Shown: positions 35,172 to 44,222 of the stretch, in pieces
Layout of the letters: each line of letters begins with the position of its first letter
Position numbering within the stretch: the first letter of the stretch is position 1
Origin: JABDEZ01 sp965276955
Lineage (GTDB): Bacteria; Bacteroidota; Bacteroidia; Chitinophagales; Chitinophagaceae
DNA length: 64,000 nucleotides
Reading direction: 5' to 3'
Assembly: GCA_965276955.1 (NCBI GenBank)
Contig: CBDIBP010000006.1
Location: 1-64,000 of the forward strand
Program-made: the position numbers and the translations under genes
The notes under the pieces: model-generated
Databases searched by the model: none
Told to the model about the DNA's origin: nothing
The model's input: only the letters and a program-made list of their open reading frames with translations

Positions 35172-35768
35172 TCACTGCGCCTCTGACAGCTCTTTGCAGA
35201 TACCAAATGTTTTACGGTGATATGGTGAGAGGCCATGTATCTTAATACCGTTGCGGTGGGTGGTAGTGCCATAGCCTTTATTATCGTCCCATCCATATAA
35301 GGGATGTTCTAAGTGCAAAGCTTTCATGTAAGCGTCGCGATGCGTTTTGGCCAATATACTGGCCGCAGCTATGGAGGTGTATATTTCATCGCCCTTTATT
35401 ACACATTGATGAACTATACCAAAGTACGGGCTGAAAAGATGACCATCTATAAGTAATAACTCTGGCCGTGTGTGTAGCTGATCTATAGCCAGGTGCATTG
35501 CCTTAAAAGATGCTTTCAGTATGTTTATGCGGTCTATCTCTTCATGGTCTACCATGGCAACAGCCCAAGCCAGTGCTTTTTTTTCAATTATAGGACGCAG
35601 TGCTTCGCGGTCTTCTTCGGCTACCTGCTTGCTATCGTTAAGCAGTGGATGAGAGAAGCGTGGTGGTAATATGACCGCTGCTGCAAATACAGGACCGGCA
35701 AGACAACCTCTGCCCGCCTCATCGCAACCCGCTTCCACTACCCCTTTTTGAAAAGCCTTCTTCAGCAC
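35172..35768 (-). CDS. rnhB: Ribonuclease HII
   Basis: 198 residues, the expected size. Catalytic acidic residues lie in VEAGCDEAGRGCLAGPV (Asp and Glu of the DExGRG motif) and DGHLF (Asp). The C-terminal SIAAASILAKTHRDAYM holds the conserved SxxAKxxRD motif. The enzyme cuts RNA in RNA-DNA hybrids, including single ribonucleotides misincorporated into DNA. The 3' end meets the sensor kinase gene tail to tail, 7 bases apart. Confidence 0.94.
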   Translation of the reverse strand: MLKKAFQKGVVEAGCDEAGRGCLAGPVFAAAVILPPRFSHPLLNDSKQVAEEDREALRPIIEKKALAWAVAMVDHEEIDRINILKASFKAMHLAIDQLHTRPELLLIDGHLFSPYFGIVHQCVIKGDEIYTSIAAASILAKTHRDAYMKALHLEHPLYGWDDNKGYGTTTHRNGIKIHGLSPYHRKTFGICKELSEAQ

Positions 35769-35922
35769 CTGTTCCCTTTTTTACAAAATAAGGTAAAATA
35801 CCCGGTGTCACCTCGCTATGTGTCAGTTCTTTTTTGAACATTCTTTTACCATAAGTATCGAACCCTGTCAGGTACACCAAGTGGCTAATAAAAAAGATGG
35901 CCCAAGGCTGGTATACTGGCAT
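35719..35922 (-). CDS. Possible small protein upstream of rnhB (67 aa)
   Basis: A 67-residue frame from ATG 35922 overlaps the start of rnhB by 50 bases in another frame. Its first half (PWAIFFISHLVYLTGFDTYGKRM) has an aromatic, partly hydrophobic segment. The tail is Gly/Ser-rich and lies entirely in the overlap. Codon use upstream of the overlap resembles real genes here, but no family is recognised. It could equally be the remnant of a former upstream gene. Confidence 0.3.
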   Translation of the reverse strand: MPVYQPWAIFFISHLVYLTGFDTYGKRMFKKELTHSEVTPGILPYFVKKGTGAEEGFSKRGSGSGLR

Positions 35923-35951
35923 AATTCTGTTATGTTTATAAATATATTATT

Positions 35952-37058
35952 ATGAATAAGGTAAAACTCCCTTTTTACGCACAATTGGCGCTTACGCTGC
36001 TATCGTTGGTGCTCATTCTATTCTTCCTGATACAAGGCAAGGATATTTTTGTGCCACTTGTGTTCGCATTGTTAGTAGGTGTGCTGCTATACCCGCTGAA
36101 TAAGTTGCTGGAGACCAAACTACACTTGGGCAGGGCATTGTCAGCATTCCTTTCCCTATTTGCATTTATAGCAGCCATAGCAGGCTTTATCTGGTTCTTT
36201 ACGATCCAGATCATTAATTTCTCTCAAGATATACCACAACTGCAAAAGAGGGTCACACAGATCATTTCTTCCATCCAGCATTGGATAGCCTACACCTACC
36301 ATATCAATACCCGCCAGCAAACTGATTATATCAATAAATCAGCCACAGATATCATATCGCGGGTATACAACTCGGTGAGCAATATATTCCTGTCTCTTAC
36401 GGGTATGGCCTTGCTTATCGTATTCGTACTTATTTTCAGCTTCTTCATGTTGTATCACCGGCGGCTTTTGCTCCGCTTCACTTTGCACCTTTTTAATGTA
36501 AAGCACAGAGCAAAGGTACATGAGGTGATAACAGAGAGCCGGTCTATGATGAACAACTATGTAATGGGACTGGTGTTGGAGATGGTAATAGTTGGCGTAG
36601 TGAACTGTACACTACTTTTAATACTGGGTGTGAAGTATGCGTTGCTGCTGGGGCTGCTTGCCGCTGTTATGAATATCATCCCTTACCTGGGTATTTACAG
36701 CGCTACTATTTTCTGCATGCTGGTAACGTTTGCCAACAGTAGCTGGAGCCATGCACTGACCGTGGGTATAGCGCTTATCAGTGTACACATAGTAGACTCT
36801 AACGTGCTAATGCCCCGTATAGTAGGCAGCAGGGTAAAGATGAACCCGCTCATTACTATCATTGCCGTACTTATAGGAGAGTTCATATGGGGCATTCCCG
36901 GTATGTTCCTTTTTATACCTATCACTGGTATGCTGAAGATCATTTTTGAACGAGTGGACGGCATGCAGCCCTGGGCTATGCTGATAGGCACTGACGACAA
37001 CAAGCCCGTACTTGAGACCCGGAACCCGAAAAAAGAAACCACTCCGGATGCAGAATAG
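35952..37058 (+). CDS. AI-2E family transporter
   Basis: 368 residues and seven to eight transmembrane helices. The N-terminal pair (FYAQLALTLLSLVLILFFLI and DIFVPLVFALLVGVLLYPL) is followed by a third helix, a periplasmic-loop region rich in charged helices, and then the hallmark C-terminal cluster MGLVLEMVIVGVVNCTLLLILGVKYALLLGLLAAVMNIIPYLG. The later IVDSNVLMPRIVGSRVKMNPLITIIAVLIG and WGIPGMFLFIPI are strongly conserved. Family members export AI-2 or act as ion transporters. No partner gene is adjacent. Confidence 0.92.
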   Translation: MNKVKLPFYAQLALTLLSLVLILFFLIQGKDIFVPLVFALLVGVLLYPLNKLLETKLHLGRALSAFLSLFAFIAAIAGFIWFFTIQIINFSQDIPQLQKRVTQIISSIQHWIAYTYHINTRQQTDYINKSATDIISRVYNSVSNIFLSLTGMALLIVFVLIFSFFMLYHRRLLLRFTLHLFNVKHRAKVHEVITESRSMMNNYVMGLVLEMVIVGVVNCTLLLILGVKYALLLGLLAAVMNIIPYLGIYSATIFCMLVTFANSSWSHALTVGIALISVHIVDSNVLMPRIVGSRVKMNPLITIIAVLIGEFIWGIPGMFLFIPITGMLKIIFERVDGMQPWAMLIGTDDNKPVLETRNPKKETTPDAE

Positions 37059-37070
37059 ATATGCTTGTAG

Positions 37071-37169
37071 TTAATAATCTATATCATTTATTTTCTTGTC
37101 CATTTTTAGATATGCAAGCAATAAGGCCGCGAACAGTGGTAATGGCAGCAAAAGCATTGTATAACTCAT
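37071..37169 (-). CDS. Possible tiny membrane protein (32 aa)
   Basis: ATG 37169 to TAA 37071 encodes 32 residues: MSYT, a hydrophobic helix (MLLLPLPLFAALLLAYL) and a charged tail (KMDKKINDIDY). The composition is that of a single-pass small membrane protein with the charged end in the cytoplasm. There is no ribosome-binding site to judge by, as is usual in Bacteroidota. It lies in a 250-base gap between the transporter and the next gene. Confidence 0.3.
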   Translation of the reverse strand: MSYTMLLLPLPLFAALLLAYLKMDKKINDIDY

Positions 37170-37312
37170 AGCGCTGTAAAGGTGTATGTCCTATCCTTTG
37201 TACTGTAAATGTGAGCGTTATTGTGATAATATATAACTTTATACGTGTGCTTAACGATGGCTTTATGAATGGTTAACCATTGCTTGGCGATCAGATAACA
37301 AGCCGTTAAGTA

Positions 37313-37867
37313 TTAATTATCTATTGCTATATCGGAGTTATTAGATAATGCTGTTCTATATTTTTCTATTTCTTCGTATACATCTGCTTTGCGGCCATCT
37401 ACAATAGTTATTATTGTTTTGAAGGACGAGCGTGGAAAGTAAGTATCCATTTTTACAGCTACCATTATCACCGGATCTTTTATCTGCCGGTATACCTCTG
37501 CAGGGTTATGCAGATCGAAGGCACAAAAGGTCCACCGGTAGTACATACGAGACATCTTATTGATATTAGACCACTGTATCTTCACACCATAATAATGATC
37601 TATAAAATACTCCGGCGTTAGTGTGATAGCTGGTCTTTTCTGAATGGTCCTTATAAGCGCACGGGTAAAGCAGATGATGCGCGGGTATGTATAAAAAAGG
37701 ATAAAAGCTATAATGCAAAGCATAATAAGGTTGCCAGCATGCATCAACATAAAAGCGCAAGGCACCAGCACCCCTAAGTAAAATATAACGGTAAGGCCTA
37801 TAGTAAAAAAAGGAGAGTAATAAAGATGCTTTTCAGGCATGTGCTGTAGTGTTTCGGTTAGCTGCAA
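37313..37867 (-). CDS. Membrane protein, STM3941-like
   Basis: 184 residues; the true start may be the second ATG at 37843. Two adjacent transmembrane helices (FFTIGLTVIFYLGVLVPCAFMLM and AGNLIMLCIIAFILFYTYPRIICF) sit near the N-terminus. A cytoplasmic domain of about 110 residues follows with ITLTPEYFIDHYYGVKIQWSNINKMS, the pattern of STM3941-type proteins: a strand, W, IxxI/M, then a FxxFxLHNP-like strand. The function is unknown. It is a single-gene unit that diverges from the magnesium transporter. Confidence 0.6.
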   Translation of the reverse strand: MQLTETLQHMPEKHLYYSPFFTIGLTVIFYLGVLVPCAFMLMHAGNLIMLCIIAFILFYTYPRIICFTRALIRTIQKRPAITLTPEYFIDHYYGVKIQWSNINKMSRMYYRWTFCAFDLHNPAEVYRQIKDPVIMVAVKMDTYFPRSSFKTIITIVDGRKADVYEEIEKYRTALSNNSDIAIDN

Positions 37868-37995
37868 AACTAAGCGGGCTATATTTATATTGTGTTATTT
37901 TTTATGGGGCCAAAACTTTAGGTACCTGAAAAAATAATAAAGATCTGTTTACAGGCTTTTTCTGATAAATATTAGCTGCTAAGGATAAATAAAGT

Positions 37996-38003
37996 TAATT
38001 TTG
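37996..38003 (+). promoter_or_regulatory. Bacteroidota -7 promoter box for mgtE
   Basis: TAATTTTG at 37996-38003 fits TAnnTTTG, with a T-rich TTTTTCTG about 20 bases upstream. It is 45 bases before the first possible start of mgtE. Confidence 0.45.
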
Positions 38004-38048
38004 CACGCCTTTAGATAAAGACATTTCACAGATCAAGTACGATGCTAT

Positions 38049-39473
38049 ATGTCTCGTCCTTATCCAATTGTAAATCTCGAAAAATTATGGATAATGATGC
38101 TCCAAGACCTACGCGAACAAATACTGGACGGCGATCTGAGCGCACTTTTAGAGCACAGTAAAGACGAAGATTACCCTGCTGAAGTAAGTAAACTATTAGA
38201 AACACTACCCACCGAGGTGAGTTTGCGGTCTTTTATGGCGCTCCCTGACACTGTACAGGGGAAAGTATTCTCTTACCTGCAGCACAAACTGCAACGCAAA
38301 GTAATAGACCATATGCCCCGGATAAAGGCATCGATAATACTGAATAGCCTGGAATCGAACGACAGGCTTACTTTTTTTGATGATCTGAACGGCCTTGAAG
38401 TTTCGGAATACCTGAACTTTCTGGATGAAAAGAACAAACGAGCCACATACGACCTGCTGGGCTACCCTGAGAAAAGCGTAGCCAGGATGATAAATACCGA
38501 CTTTACAGCGGTACGTAAAGAATGGACCATAGCGGAAGCCACCGCCCACCTGCGCAGGCACCAAAAAGATTCGGATGCAAGTGATATGATATTTGTGGTG
38601 GATGCTAATGGGATGCTGATAGACGATATACCTATTCGCAAACTGGTACTGAATGATCCCGCGAAGACCATTGAAGATATAATGGATGGATTTTATGTGA
38701 AGCTGAACATCCAGGATAGTATAGATGACGCCATAACCCGCTTTAAAGAATACGACCGCGTGGCGCTGCCCGTGACCAATAACAGCAACGTGCTGCTGGG
38801 CGTGGTAACGGTAGATGACGTAATAGATGAGGCTGAAGAAAAAGACACAAAAGAAATGCAACAGTTCGGTGGTATGGATGCCCTGGACACTCCTTATGTG
38901 CAAACCCCTTTCTTTACCCTGATACGCAAACGCGCTGGTTGGCTCATTATACTTTTCCTTAGTGAAATGCTGACGGCAACGGCCATGGGGCATTTTGCCG
39001 ACGAGCTGAATAAGGCATTGGTACTGGCTATCTTTATACCCCTGGTCATGTCAAGTGGTGGCAATAGCGGTTCGCAGGCAGCAACGCTCATCATTCGTGC
39101 TATGGCGCTTAAAGAGCTTACTCCTAACAAATGGTGGTACGTTATGCGCCGCGAGATACTTTCCGGTCTTACCCTGGGGTGTATACTTGGCGCTATGGGT
39201 TTCATACGCATATCTGTGTGGCATTATATGCATTGGGATCATCCGCCATATGGAGAACATTGGCTGAAGATCGCCATCACCATATTCTTCTCTTTGATAG
39301 GCATCATCATGTGGGGTACCATCAGCGGATCTATGATACCTATGTTGCTGAAAAAGCTGAAGCTGGACCCTGCTACCTCATCGGCACCTTTTGTGGCTAC
39401 GCTGGTAGACGTAACAGGGCTTGTAATATACTTCTCCGTGGCAGCATTTATACTTAAGGGCACTTTATTATAA
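38049..39473 (+). CDS. mgtE: Magnesium transporter MgtE
   Basis: 474 residues from the first ATG; the family-like start is MMLQDLREQIL at 38094, which would give 459. Order: an N-terminal MgtE_N helical domain (to about 140), two CBS domains (WTIAEATAHLRRHQ, DIMDGFYVKLNIQDSIDDAITRFKEYDRVALPVTNNSNVLLGVVTVDDVIDEAEEKDT), then five transmembrane helices. The helices contain the pore motif MSSGGNSGSQAATLIIRAMA and the PATSSAPFVATLVDVTGL segment. It takes up Mg2+ and is gated by cytoplasmic Mg2+ on the CBS domains. A promoter box precedes it and a terminator follows. Confidence 0.94.
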   Translation: MSRPYPIVNLEKLWIMMLQDLREQILDGDLSALLEHSKDEDYPAEVSKLLETLPTEVSLRSFMALPDTVQGKVFSYLQHKLQRKVIDHMPRIKASIILNSLESNDRLTFFDDLNGLEVSEYLNFLDEKNKRATYDLLGYPEKSVARMINTDFTAVRKEWTIAEATAHLRRHQKDSDASDMIFVVDANGMLIDDIPIRKLVLNDPAKTIEDIMDGFYVKLNIQDSIDDAITRFKEYDRVALPVTNNSNVLLGVVTVDDVIDEAEEKDTKEMQQFGGMDALDTPYVQTPFFTLIRKRAGWLIILFLSEMLTATAMGHFADELNKALVLAIFIPLVMSSGGNSGSQAATLIIRAMALKELTPNKWWYVMRREILSGLTLGCILGAMGFIRISVWHYMHWDHPPYGEHWLKIAITIFFSLIGIIMWGTISGSMIPMLLKKLKLDPATSSAPFVATLVDVTGLVIYFSVAAFILKGTLL

Positions 39474-39497
39474 AAACACTGAAAATTCTTTCTTTTA

Positions 39498-39532
39498 GCC
39501 TGGATGTAGTGAACTCACATCCAGGCTTTTTT
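39498..39532 (+). terminator. Rho-independent terminator after mgtE
   Basis: GCCTGGATGT (39498-39507) pairs with ACATCCAGGC (39517-39526) and is followed by TTTTTT. Confidence 0.88.
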
Positions 39533-39567
39533 ATAGAAGGGCATTGTATTGCACCAAATTTATTGTT

Positions 39568-41655
39568 CTATTCGTTGGGCATAACATCATATGTTTTCTT
39601 CACTACGGCCCTTATCATGTCATCAAGGCTGGCAGTGGTCTCTATGATGCCGCTGATCACTTGTGCATTTAAGGGGTCAGTAGTATCTGCGGTATTAAAT
39701 AATTGGGTCAGGCCCATAATAGTAGATAGCGGCCCACGCACCTGGTGCGATTGCATCCAGGCTATTTCCCGAAGTTTATCGTTCTGAGACCGGATCTTTA
39801 TCATCTGTTCGCGTTGCAATGTGATGTTTCTTGAAAAACAGCTCACCCCAATAATGTTCCCGTCCGCATTTGCTATAGTATTGAAAAAAGTTTCGAGGTA
39901 GATCTTATTACCGTTCACCAGTTCTTCATCTATAACATCGAATGGACCTTCCAGTGCCTTGTGGTAATATTGTGCCCATCTTTTTAGCAGTTCGCAATCC
40001 ACATCAGTTACTACAGCACTGTTACCTGCATCCTGGTTTACATTGCACAATTTAAAAATGAACGCCTTATACGCATGGTTAGCAGAGATAAGGTCCATGT
40101 TCTTATCTACAGACCATATCATATCTGTAGTGTTATTGATGAGGGCAAAGAGATTTCTTTTTTCTGTTATTATTTTTTCTTCCAGTTTCTTTTCTTCTGT
40201 AATATCTCTTGAAAAAAAGTTGATACCGGTGAGCATATTGTTGCTATCTAAAATAGGGTTGAAATTGATCTGCTCGTACCTATCTATTCCATTAACTTCC
40301 GACCTGAATACTATCTTGAACTGCTCTCCGTCAAATGCGCGTTTATAGTACCCATTCCATTCATCTATCAGTTTCTGATCTATGTCTGTTGCAGTTATTG
40401 CATTATAGTCAGTATTGTTGGCTATCTTTTTTACCCTTTCATAGTAAGCATTATTCGCAATGGTCACGTTGTATCCGGTATCAATGGACCATATGATATC
40501 GTTTGTATTGTTGATGATGGCCAACAGATCTTGCTGGTCTGCGGCTATTTTTTCTTCCAGCTTCTTTTGCTCAGTAATATCCGTATGGTATATGGCCAGA
40601 CCGTCTTTTGTGGGGTACGCATTTACCTGTATCCACTTATGTACAGAGGGTGCATACTCTTTAAAATGCACACTCACCCGGCCTGTCATAGCTTTTATAT
40701 ATTCAGGATAGAAACCAGTGGACTTAGAATTTGGAAATACATCCCACAAATTGGTACCTATGTAATTCTCCTTTTCTATTTGATACAATTTTTCCGTTTC
40801 CTTATTGATATAGGTAATGTTCCAATCGTTATCCACTGTATAAAAGGCATCGGTGATGGTCTCCAGTATATTTTTTACTTCACTTTCTTTTTCTTTCAGC
40901 TGCTGTTCTACTATTAATTGCTCATGCACGTCAATGGCTATTATCAGTCTTGAGCTATGCCCTTTTATGTAGGTATGGTAAGAATAAACGTGTGTATAAA
41001 AAATCGTCCTGTCTTTTTTTATGTGTTTCCATATGCCGGTATCGTGACATATTCTGGCAGACTTCTTTATCCCTATTGCCTTTTTTAATGCAGGCAGTTC
41101 TTCAGCAGGCCTTAAGTCAAAAATTGATTTTTGCAAGAACTCATTACGTGAATAGCCGTAAGAGCGGATAGCTGAATCGTTAACAGCAACGATCTGGAAT
41201 GTTTCATCATTATATATCCACATGGGGGTAGGACTCACAACGAAAAAACTATTGTCGTAGGCATCATTGCACTTGCGTATCTCGTTCTGTTTCCTTTCAA
41301 CTGCATATAAAATTGATCGTTCAAGTATATGCTCATCAAGAAGCGAAGATGTAATATGATCTTGTATACCCCTGCTAAAGGCAGCTTTTATATGTTCTGT
41401 ATCATCAATTGAAGATATAAGGATGATCGCGGTGTTGGAGAAAAGTTCCTTGTTCTCATCAAGTTGCTGGTAAAAGACCGCCAGGCCTGTAACAGAAACT
41501 AATAGTAAAGCTGTCTCTGCCCCAGCAGATATAAGGCACGACAAGGATGGGTATCGTAATATCCCGTCTGCCGTATATCCAATTTTTAGTAACAGTTTTA
41601 AAAGCGCCACATGGCCAATATCGTCATCAACGATACTTACAGTTTTCTCTCTCAT
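39568..41655 (-). CDS. Multi-PAS protein with degenerate receiver domain and lone H-box
   Basis: 695 residues. Residues 1-120 look like a receiver domain (SIVDDDIGHVALLKLLLK keeps the acidic pair) but the phospho-acceptor strand reads ALLLVSVTGL, without Asp. Four PAS domains follow, starting near residues 125, 265, 380 and 505. Several have NTT/NTN-D-[IM]-I-W-S-[VI]-D motifs and end in DITE(Q/E)KKLEEKI. The C-terminus has a coiled coil and the H-box MQSHQVRGPLSTIMG with His637. It stops 58 residues later, without any ATPase domain. It has no membrane segment, so sensing is cytoplasmic. It may act as a scaffold or phosphotransfer partner. Confidence 0.8.
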   Translation of the reverse strand: MREKTVSIVDDDIGHVALLKLLLKIGYTADGILRYPSLSCLISAGAETALLLVSVTGLAVFYQQLDENKELFSNTAIILISSIDDTEHIKAAFSRGIQDHITSSLLDEHILERSILYAVERKQNEIRKCNDAYDNSFFVVSPTPMWIYNDETFQIVAVNDSAIRSYGYSRNEFLQKSIFDLRPAEELPALKKAIGIKKSARICHDTGIWKHIKKDRTIFYTHVYSYHTYIKGHSSRLIIAIDVHEQLIVEQQLKEKESEVKNILETITDAFYTVDNDWNITYINKETEKLYQIEKENYIGTNLWDVFPNSKSTGFYPEYIKAMTGRVSVHFKEYAPSVHKWIQVNAYPTKDGLAIYHTDITEQKKLEEKIAADQQDLLAIINNTNDIIWSIDTGYNVTIANNAYYERVKKIANNTDYNAITATDIDQKLIDEWNGYYKRAFDGEQFKIVFRSEVNGIDRYEQINFNPILDSNNMLTGINFFSRDITEEKKLEEKIITEKRNLFALINNTTDMIWSVDKNMDLISANHAYKAFIFKLCNVNQDAGNSAVVTDVDCELLKRWAQYYHKALEGPFDVIDEELVNGNKIYLETFFNTIANADGNIIGVSCFSRNITLQREQMIKIRSQNDKLREIAWMQSHQVRGPLSTIMGLTQLFNTADTTDPLNAQVISGIIETTASLDDMIRAVVKKTYDVMPNE

Positions 41656-41851
41656 CCTTGACTATACTGAATTAATTTTTACCCTTTATAGGAAAAAACA
41701 CACGTAAAAAATAATATTGGGTACAATTTAGATAAAAATGGCCATTGTTACTGCATCAGACATCGCAATTTGTACACTTGTTCGTTATTTAATGTTTAGC
41801 TACACATATCCATTATTTATAAATAAAATGATCACAGGCGTGTGTTCTGGC

Positions 41852-42907
41852 CTAAATCTTCAATGTTATATCTCCACCAACAGGATAACCGGTGCAGGTA
41901 AGTATTTTCCCAGTTGCAAGATCGGAATCAGTAAGTACCTGGTTGTAAGAAAGCCATGTGTGGCCGTGCGTACATAGCGCTATACAGCTACCACATTGCC
42001 CTGTCTCGCAACTATAGGGTATGGGTATAGCCAGTTTTTTTGCAGCCTGCAAAATGCTTTGTGGGTATTGCACAACAAAAGTGTGGTGGGTACCGTGCAA
42101 ATCCAAGTGCACCAAGTGTGTTTCTGTATCTGGCGGCAGTACGTGTGGCAACTGCACTACCGTATAGAAGTTCTCTTTTTTAATGTTCACGGCTGGTATG
42201 CCTTGCTCCTCCAGGCTAATGATAGCCATGCGCATGTAGGTGAACGGCCCACAGATATAGTAATAGATGTCTTGCCTGGGCACTATCCTATACTCCTCTA
42301 TCAGTTTTGGAAGTAGCCACTTACTTAGCCGGGCACGGCCCAGATCGAACGATGAACTGAAGAGGAACTCCACCTTGAACCTGGAATGGAACCTGCCTTG
42401 CAGGGCAACGAGCTCGTCATAAAAAACAGTTTCTTCACGGTTTCGGTTACTGTATATTAGCACTATGTGCAGCGATGGGTAGAGATGCAGTGCAGTTTTT
42501 AATAACGAGAATATTGGAGTGATACCAATGCCGGCGGCTAAAAAGAATAGTTGCTTTTTTGTAGCTATATCGGCAGGCAAAGTGAACAGGCCTGCGGCGC
42601 CAGTGGTGTACAATACATCGCCTACCTTGGCATGGTCTGTGAGCAGGCGCGAGAATGCACCGTTATCTATACGCTTTAGTGTAATGGCCAGTGGTTGCTG
42701 CAATACCGGCGTGCTGGATATGGAAAATGACCTGCGCTCTTCCTTATGGTGATGAGCGAATGCGAACGTAAGGAACTGGCCAGGGCTATATGCAATATCA
42801 CCCTGCAACGGCTGAAGCTCGAATGTCTTCACACCGGTTACCTCTTCCTTTACAGCAGCTATGGTTACCTGCTGATATATGCTGCCAGTGGGGGTATACG
42901 CGTCCAT
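41852..42907 (-). CDS. Ferredoxin-NADPH reductase-type flavoprotein with 2Fe-2S domain
   Basis: 351 residues. FAD domain: GQFLTFAFAHHHKEERRSFSISSTP carries the RxYS-like RSFS flavin motif. NAD(P) domain: AAGIGITPIFSLLKTAL (G-x-G-x-x-P), then YSNRNREETVFYDEL and YYICGPFTYM. A C-terminal plant-type 2Fe-2S domain has the CETGQCGSC motif (C-x4-C-x2-C) and a last Cys in KILTCTGYP. The order matches the PaaE/HCR group, which passes electrons from NAD(P)H to an oxygenase or similar partner. No monooxygenase is adjacent, so the acceptor is unknown. It diverges from the VOC gene. Confidence 0.9.
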   Translation of the reverse strand: MDAYTPTGSIYQQVTIAAVKEEVTGVKTFELQPLQGDIAYSPGQFLTFAFAHHHKEERRSFSISSTPVLQQPLAITLKRIDNGAFSRLLTDHAKVGDVLYTTGAAGLFTLPADIATKKQLFFLAAGIGITPIFSLLKTALHLYPSLHIVLIYSNRNREETVFYDELVALQGRFHSRFKVEFLFSSSFDLGRARLSKWLLPKLIEEYRIVPRQDIYYYICGPFTYMRMAIISLEEQGIPAVNIKKENFYTVVQLPHVLPPDTETHLVHLDLHGTHHTFVVQYPQSILQAAKKLAIPIPYSCETGQCGSCIALCTHGHTWLSYNQVLTDSDLATGKILTCTGYPVGGDITLKI

Positions 42908-42981
42908 AAGTTAAGTACATATTTGTGGTTAGGCGGTATTAAAAGTATGCCTTATTTTTACTTGGCTCTAAAAAAATGCAC

Positions 42982-43368
42982 ATGAAAAAGGTAACTGGTA
43001 TTGGTGGTATTTTCTTTAAATGTGATGACCCCACTAAAATGAATGAGTGGTATAACCAGAACCTGGGCTTAGATGCTGGCCCCTATGGCGCCAGCTTTGA
43101 ATGGCTGCAAGTAGCTGACCCTACCCAAAAAGCAACTACGCAATGGAGTACGTTCAAAAAGGATACACAATATTTCCAGCCCTCTGAAAAAGACTTTATG
43201 ATCAATTACAGGGTAGAAAATATGGAAGAGCTGGTAGCTGAACTGAAAGCGAATGGTGTAACTGTGCTGGATGAAATAGAAGGCTCGGAATACGGCAAAT
43301 TTGTGCATATAATGGACCCTGAGGGCAACAAGATACAATTGTGGGAAGCTGTAGATGAGACCATATAA
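42982..43368 (+). CDS. VOC (glyoxalase/bleomycin-resistance fold) family protein
   Basis: 128 residues from ATG 42982 (MKKVTGIGGIFFKCDDP). The double beta-alpha-beta-beta-beta VOC fold is evident: KMNEWYNQNLGL in the first half, then NYRVENMEELVAELKANGVTVLDEIEGSEYGKFVHIMDPEGNKIQLWEA in the second, with the metal-binding DPEGNxIxLWE at the end. Function ranges from glyoxalase I-like lyases to antibiotic binding and cannot be assigned here. The ATG at 42976 would only add MH. Confidence 0.9.
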   Translation: MKKVTGIGGIFFKCDDPTKMNEWYNQNLGLDAGPYGASFEWLQVADPTQKATTQWSTFKKDTQYFQPSEKDFMINYRVENMEELVAELKANGVTVLDEIEGSEYGKFVHIMDPEGNKIQLWEAVDETI

Positions 43369-43401
43369 GCGGTGTGCTTATTAAGCTGGCACCAGAGTTA
43401 T

Positions 43402-44208
43402 CTAATCGTCGCCATCCTTGCTTACAAGGCTTGTGAACGGGCTGCGCAGGTTTTGATAGCCCATCAGGTCTACCTTTATACTACCTATAAGTATAGGACT
43501 TTCTACCCTTAGTGGTATATGGTTAGCATCATCGCTTACCCATATGCGCATTTTTTCGCCGCCTTTAAAGATGGTACCTTCTATAAGTAGTGGGGCAAGC
43601 TTTACAGCATTAAAGGTGCCGTACCGTGTTTTTATCTTTTCCTTGCCGATATACCTGATGTATAGCGGGTATAGCTTATCATCAAGGAACATGTTGAACG
43701 GTATCTTGTCGCCGGGCTTGTGCTTATTGTAGTCTATATTCCGGGCATAGTATATGGTGGACAACACATCTTGTGTGCAACGTGGTATACTAAATACTCC
43801 GTTCGTAGATATGGCTGTTCCTTTATCGTGGTTAAAGGATACATCATTAAGTATTTTAGTACCGCCTTCATTCACGTTCCGTAGGAACTTAAGGGGCAGC
43901 ATTGTCTGCTCGTCAATATAAGTTTCGTAAATGTCGCGCACTTTAAAGAACCAGTCGTAAGAGTGTACAGTGCGGCCGTCAGCGAATATGTGATAAGCCT
44001 TGTGACCAGCATACATCTGCTCAGAGGCGGTAAATGTTGCCTCACCTGCGTTCACCCAAATGAGGCTTACATTGTAATATACTTTGTAAAAGACCTTTTC
44101 CCCATTTTGGAAACTGGTATTACGAGCGCCGCAGAATTCATCCTGTGCGTTGGCGGTAAGTGAAAAAAGGCATATAGTTAGTAATACCAGGTCTTTAAAT
44201 AGTTTCAT
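43402..44208 (-). CDS. DUF3108 domain-containing exported protein
   Basis: 268 residues with a signal peptide (ending TANA/Q). The DUF3108 beta-rich fold is marked by FQNGEKVFYKVYYNVSLIWVNAGEATFT, then HIFADGRTVHSYDWFFKVRDIYETYIDEQTMLPLKFLRNVNEGG and the late YIGKEKIKTRYGTFNAVKLAP and WVSDDANHIPLRVES. These lines recur in the family. It probably sits in the periplasm or outer membrane and its biochemical role is not known. It follows the flippase-like gene by 14 bases, in one minus-strand unit. Confidence 0.88.
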   Translation of the reverse strand: MKLFKDLVLLTICLFSLTANAQDEFCGARNTSFQNGEKVFYKVYYNVSLIWVNAGEATFTASEQMYAGHKAYHIFADGRTVHSYDWFFKVRDIYETYIDEQTMLPLKFLRNVNEGGTKILNDVSFNHDKGTAISTNGVFSIPRCTQDVLSTIYYARNIDYNKHKPGDKIPFNMFLDDKLYPLYIRYIGKEKIKTRYGTFNAVKLAPLLIEGTIFKGGEKMRIWVSDDANHIPLRVESPILIGSIKVDLMGYQNLRSPFTSLVSKDGDD

Positions 44209-44222
44209 GTCAATTCATTTTT

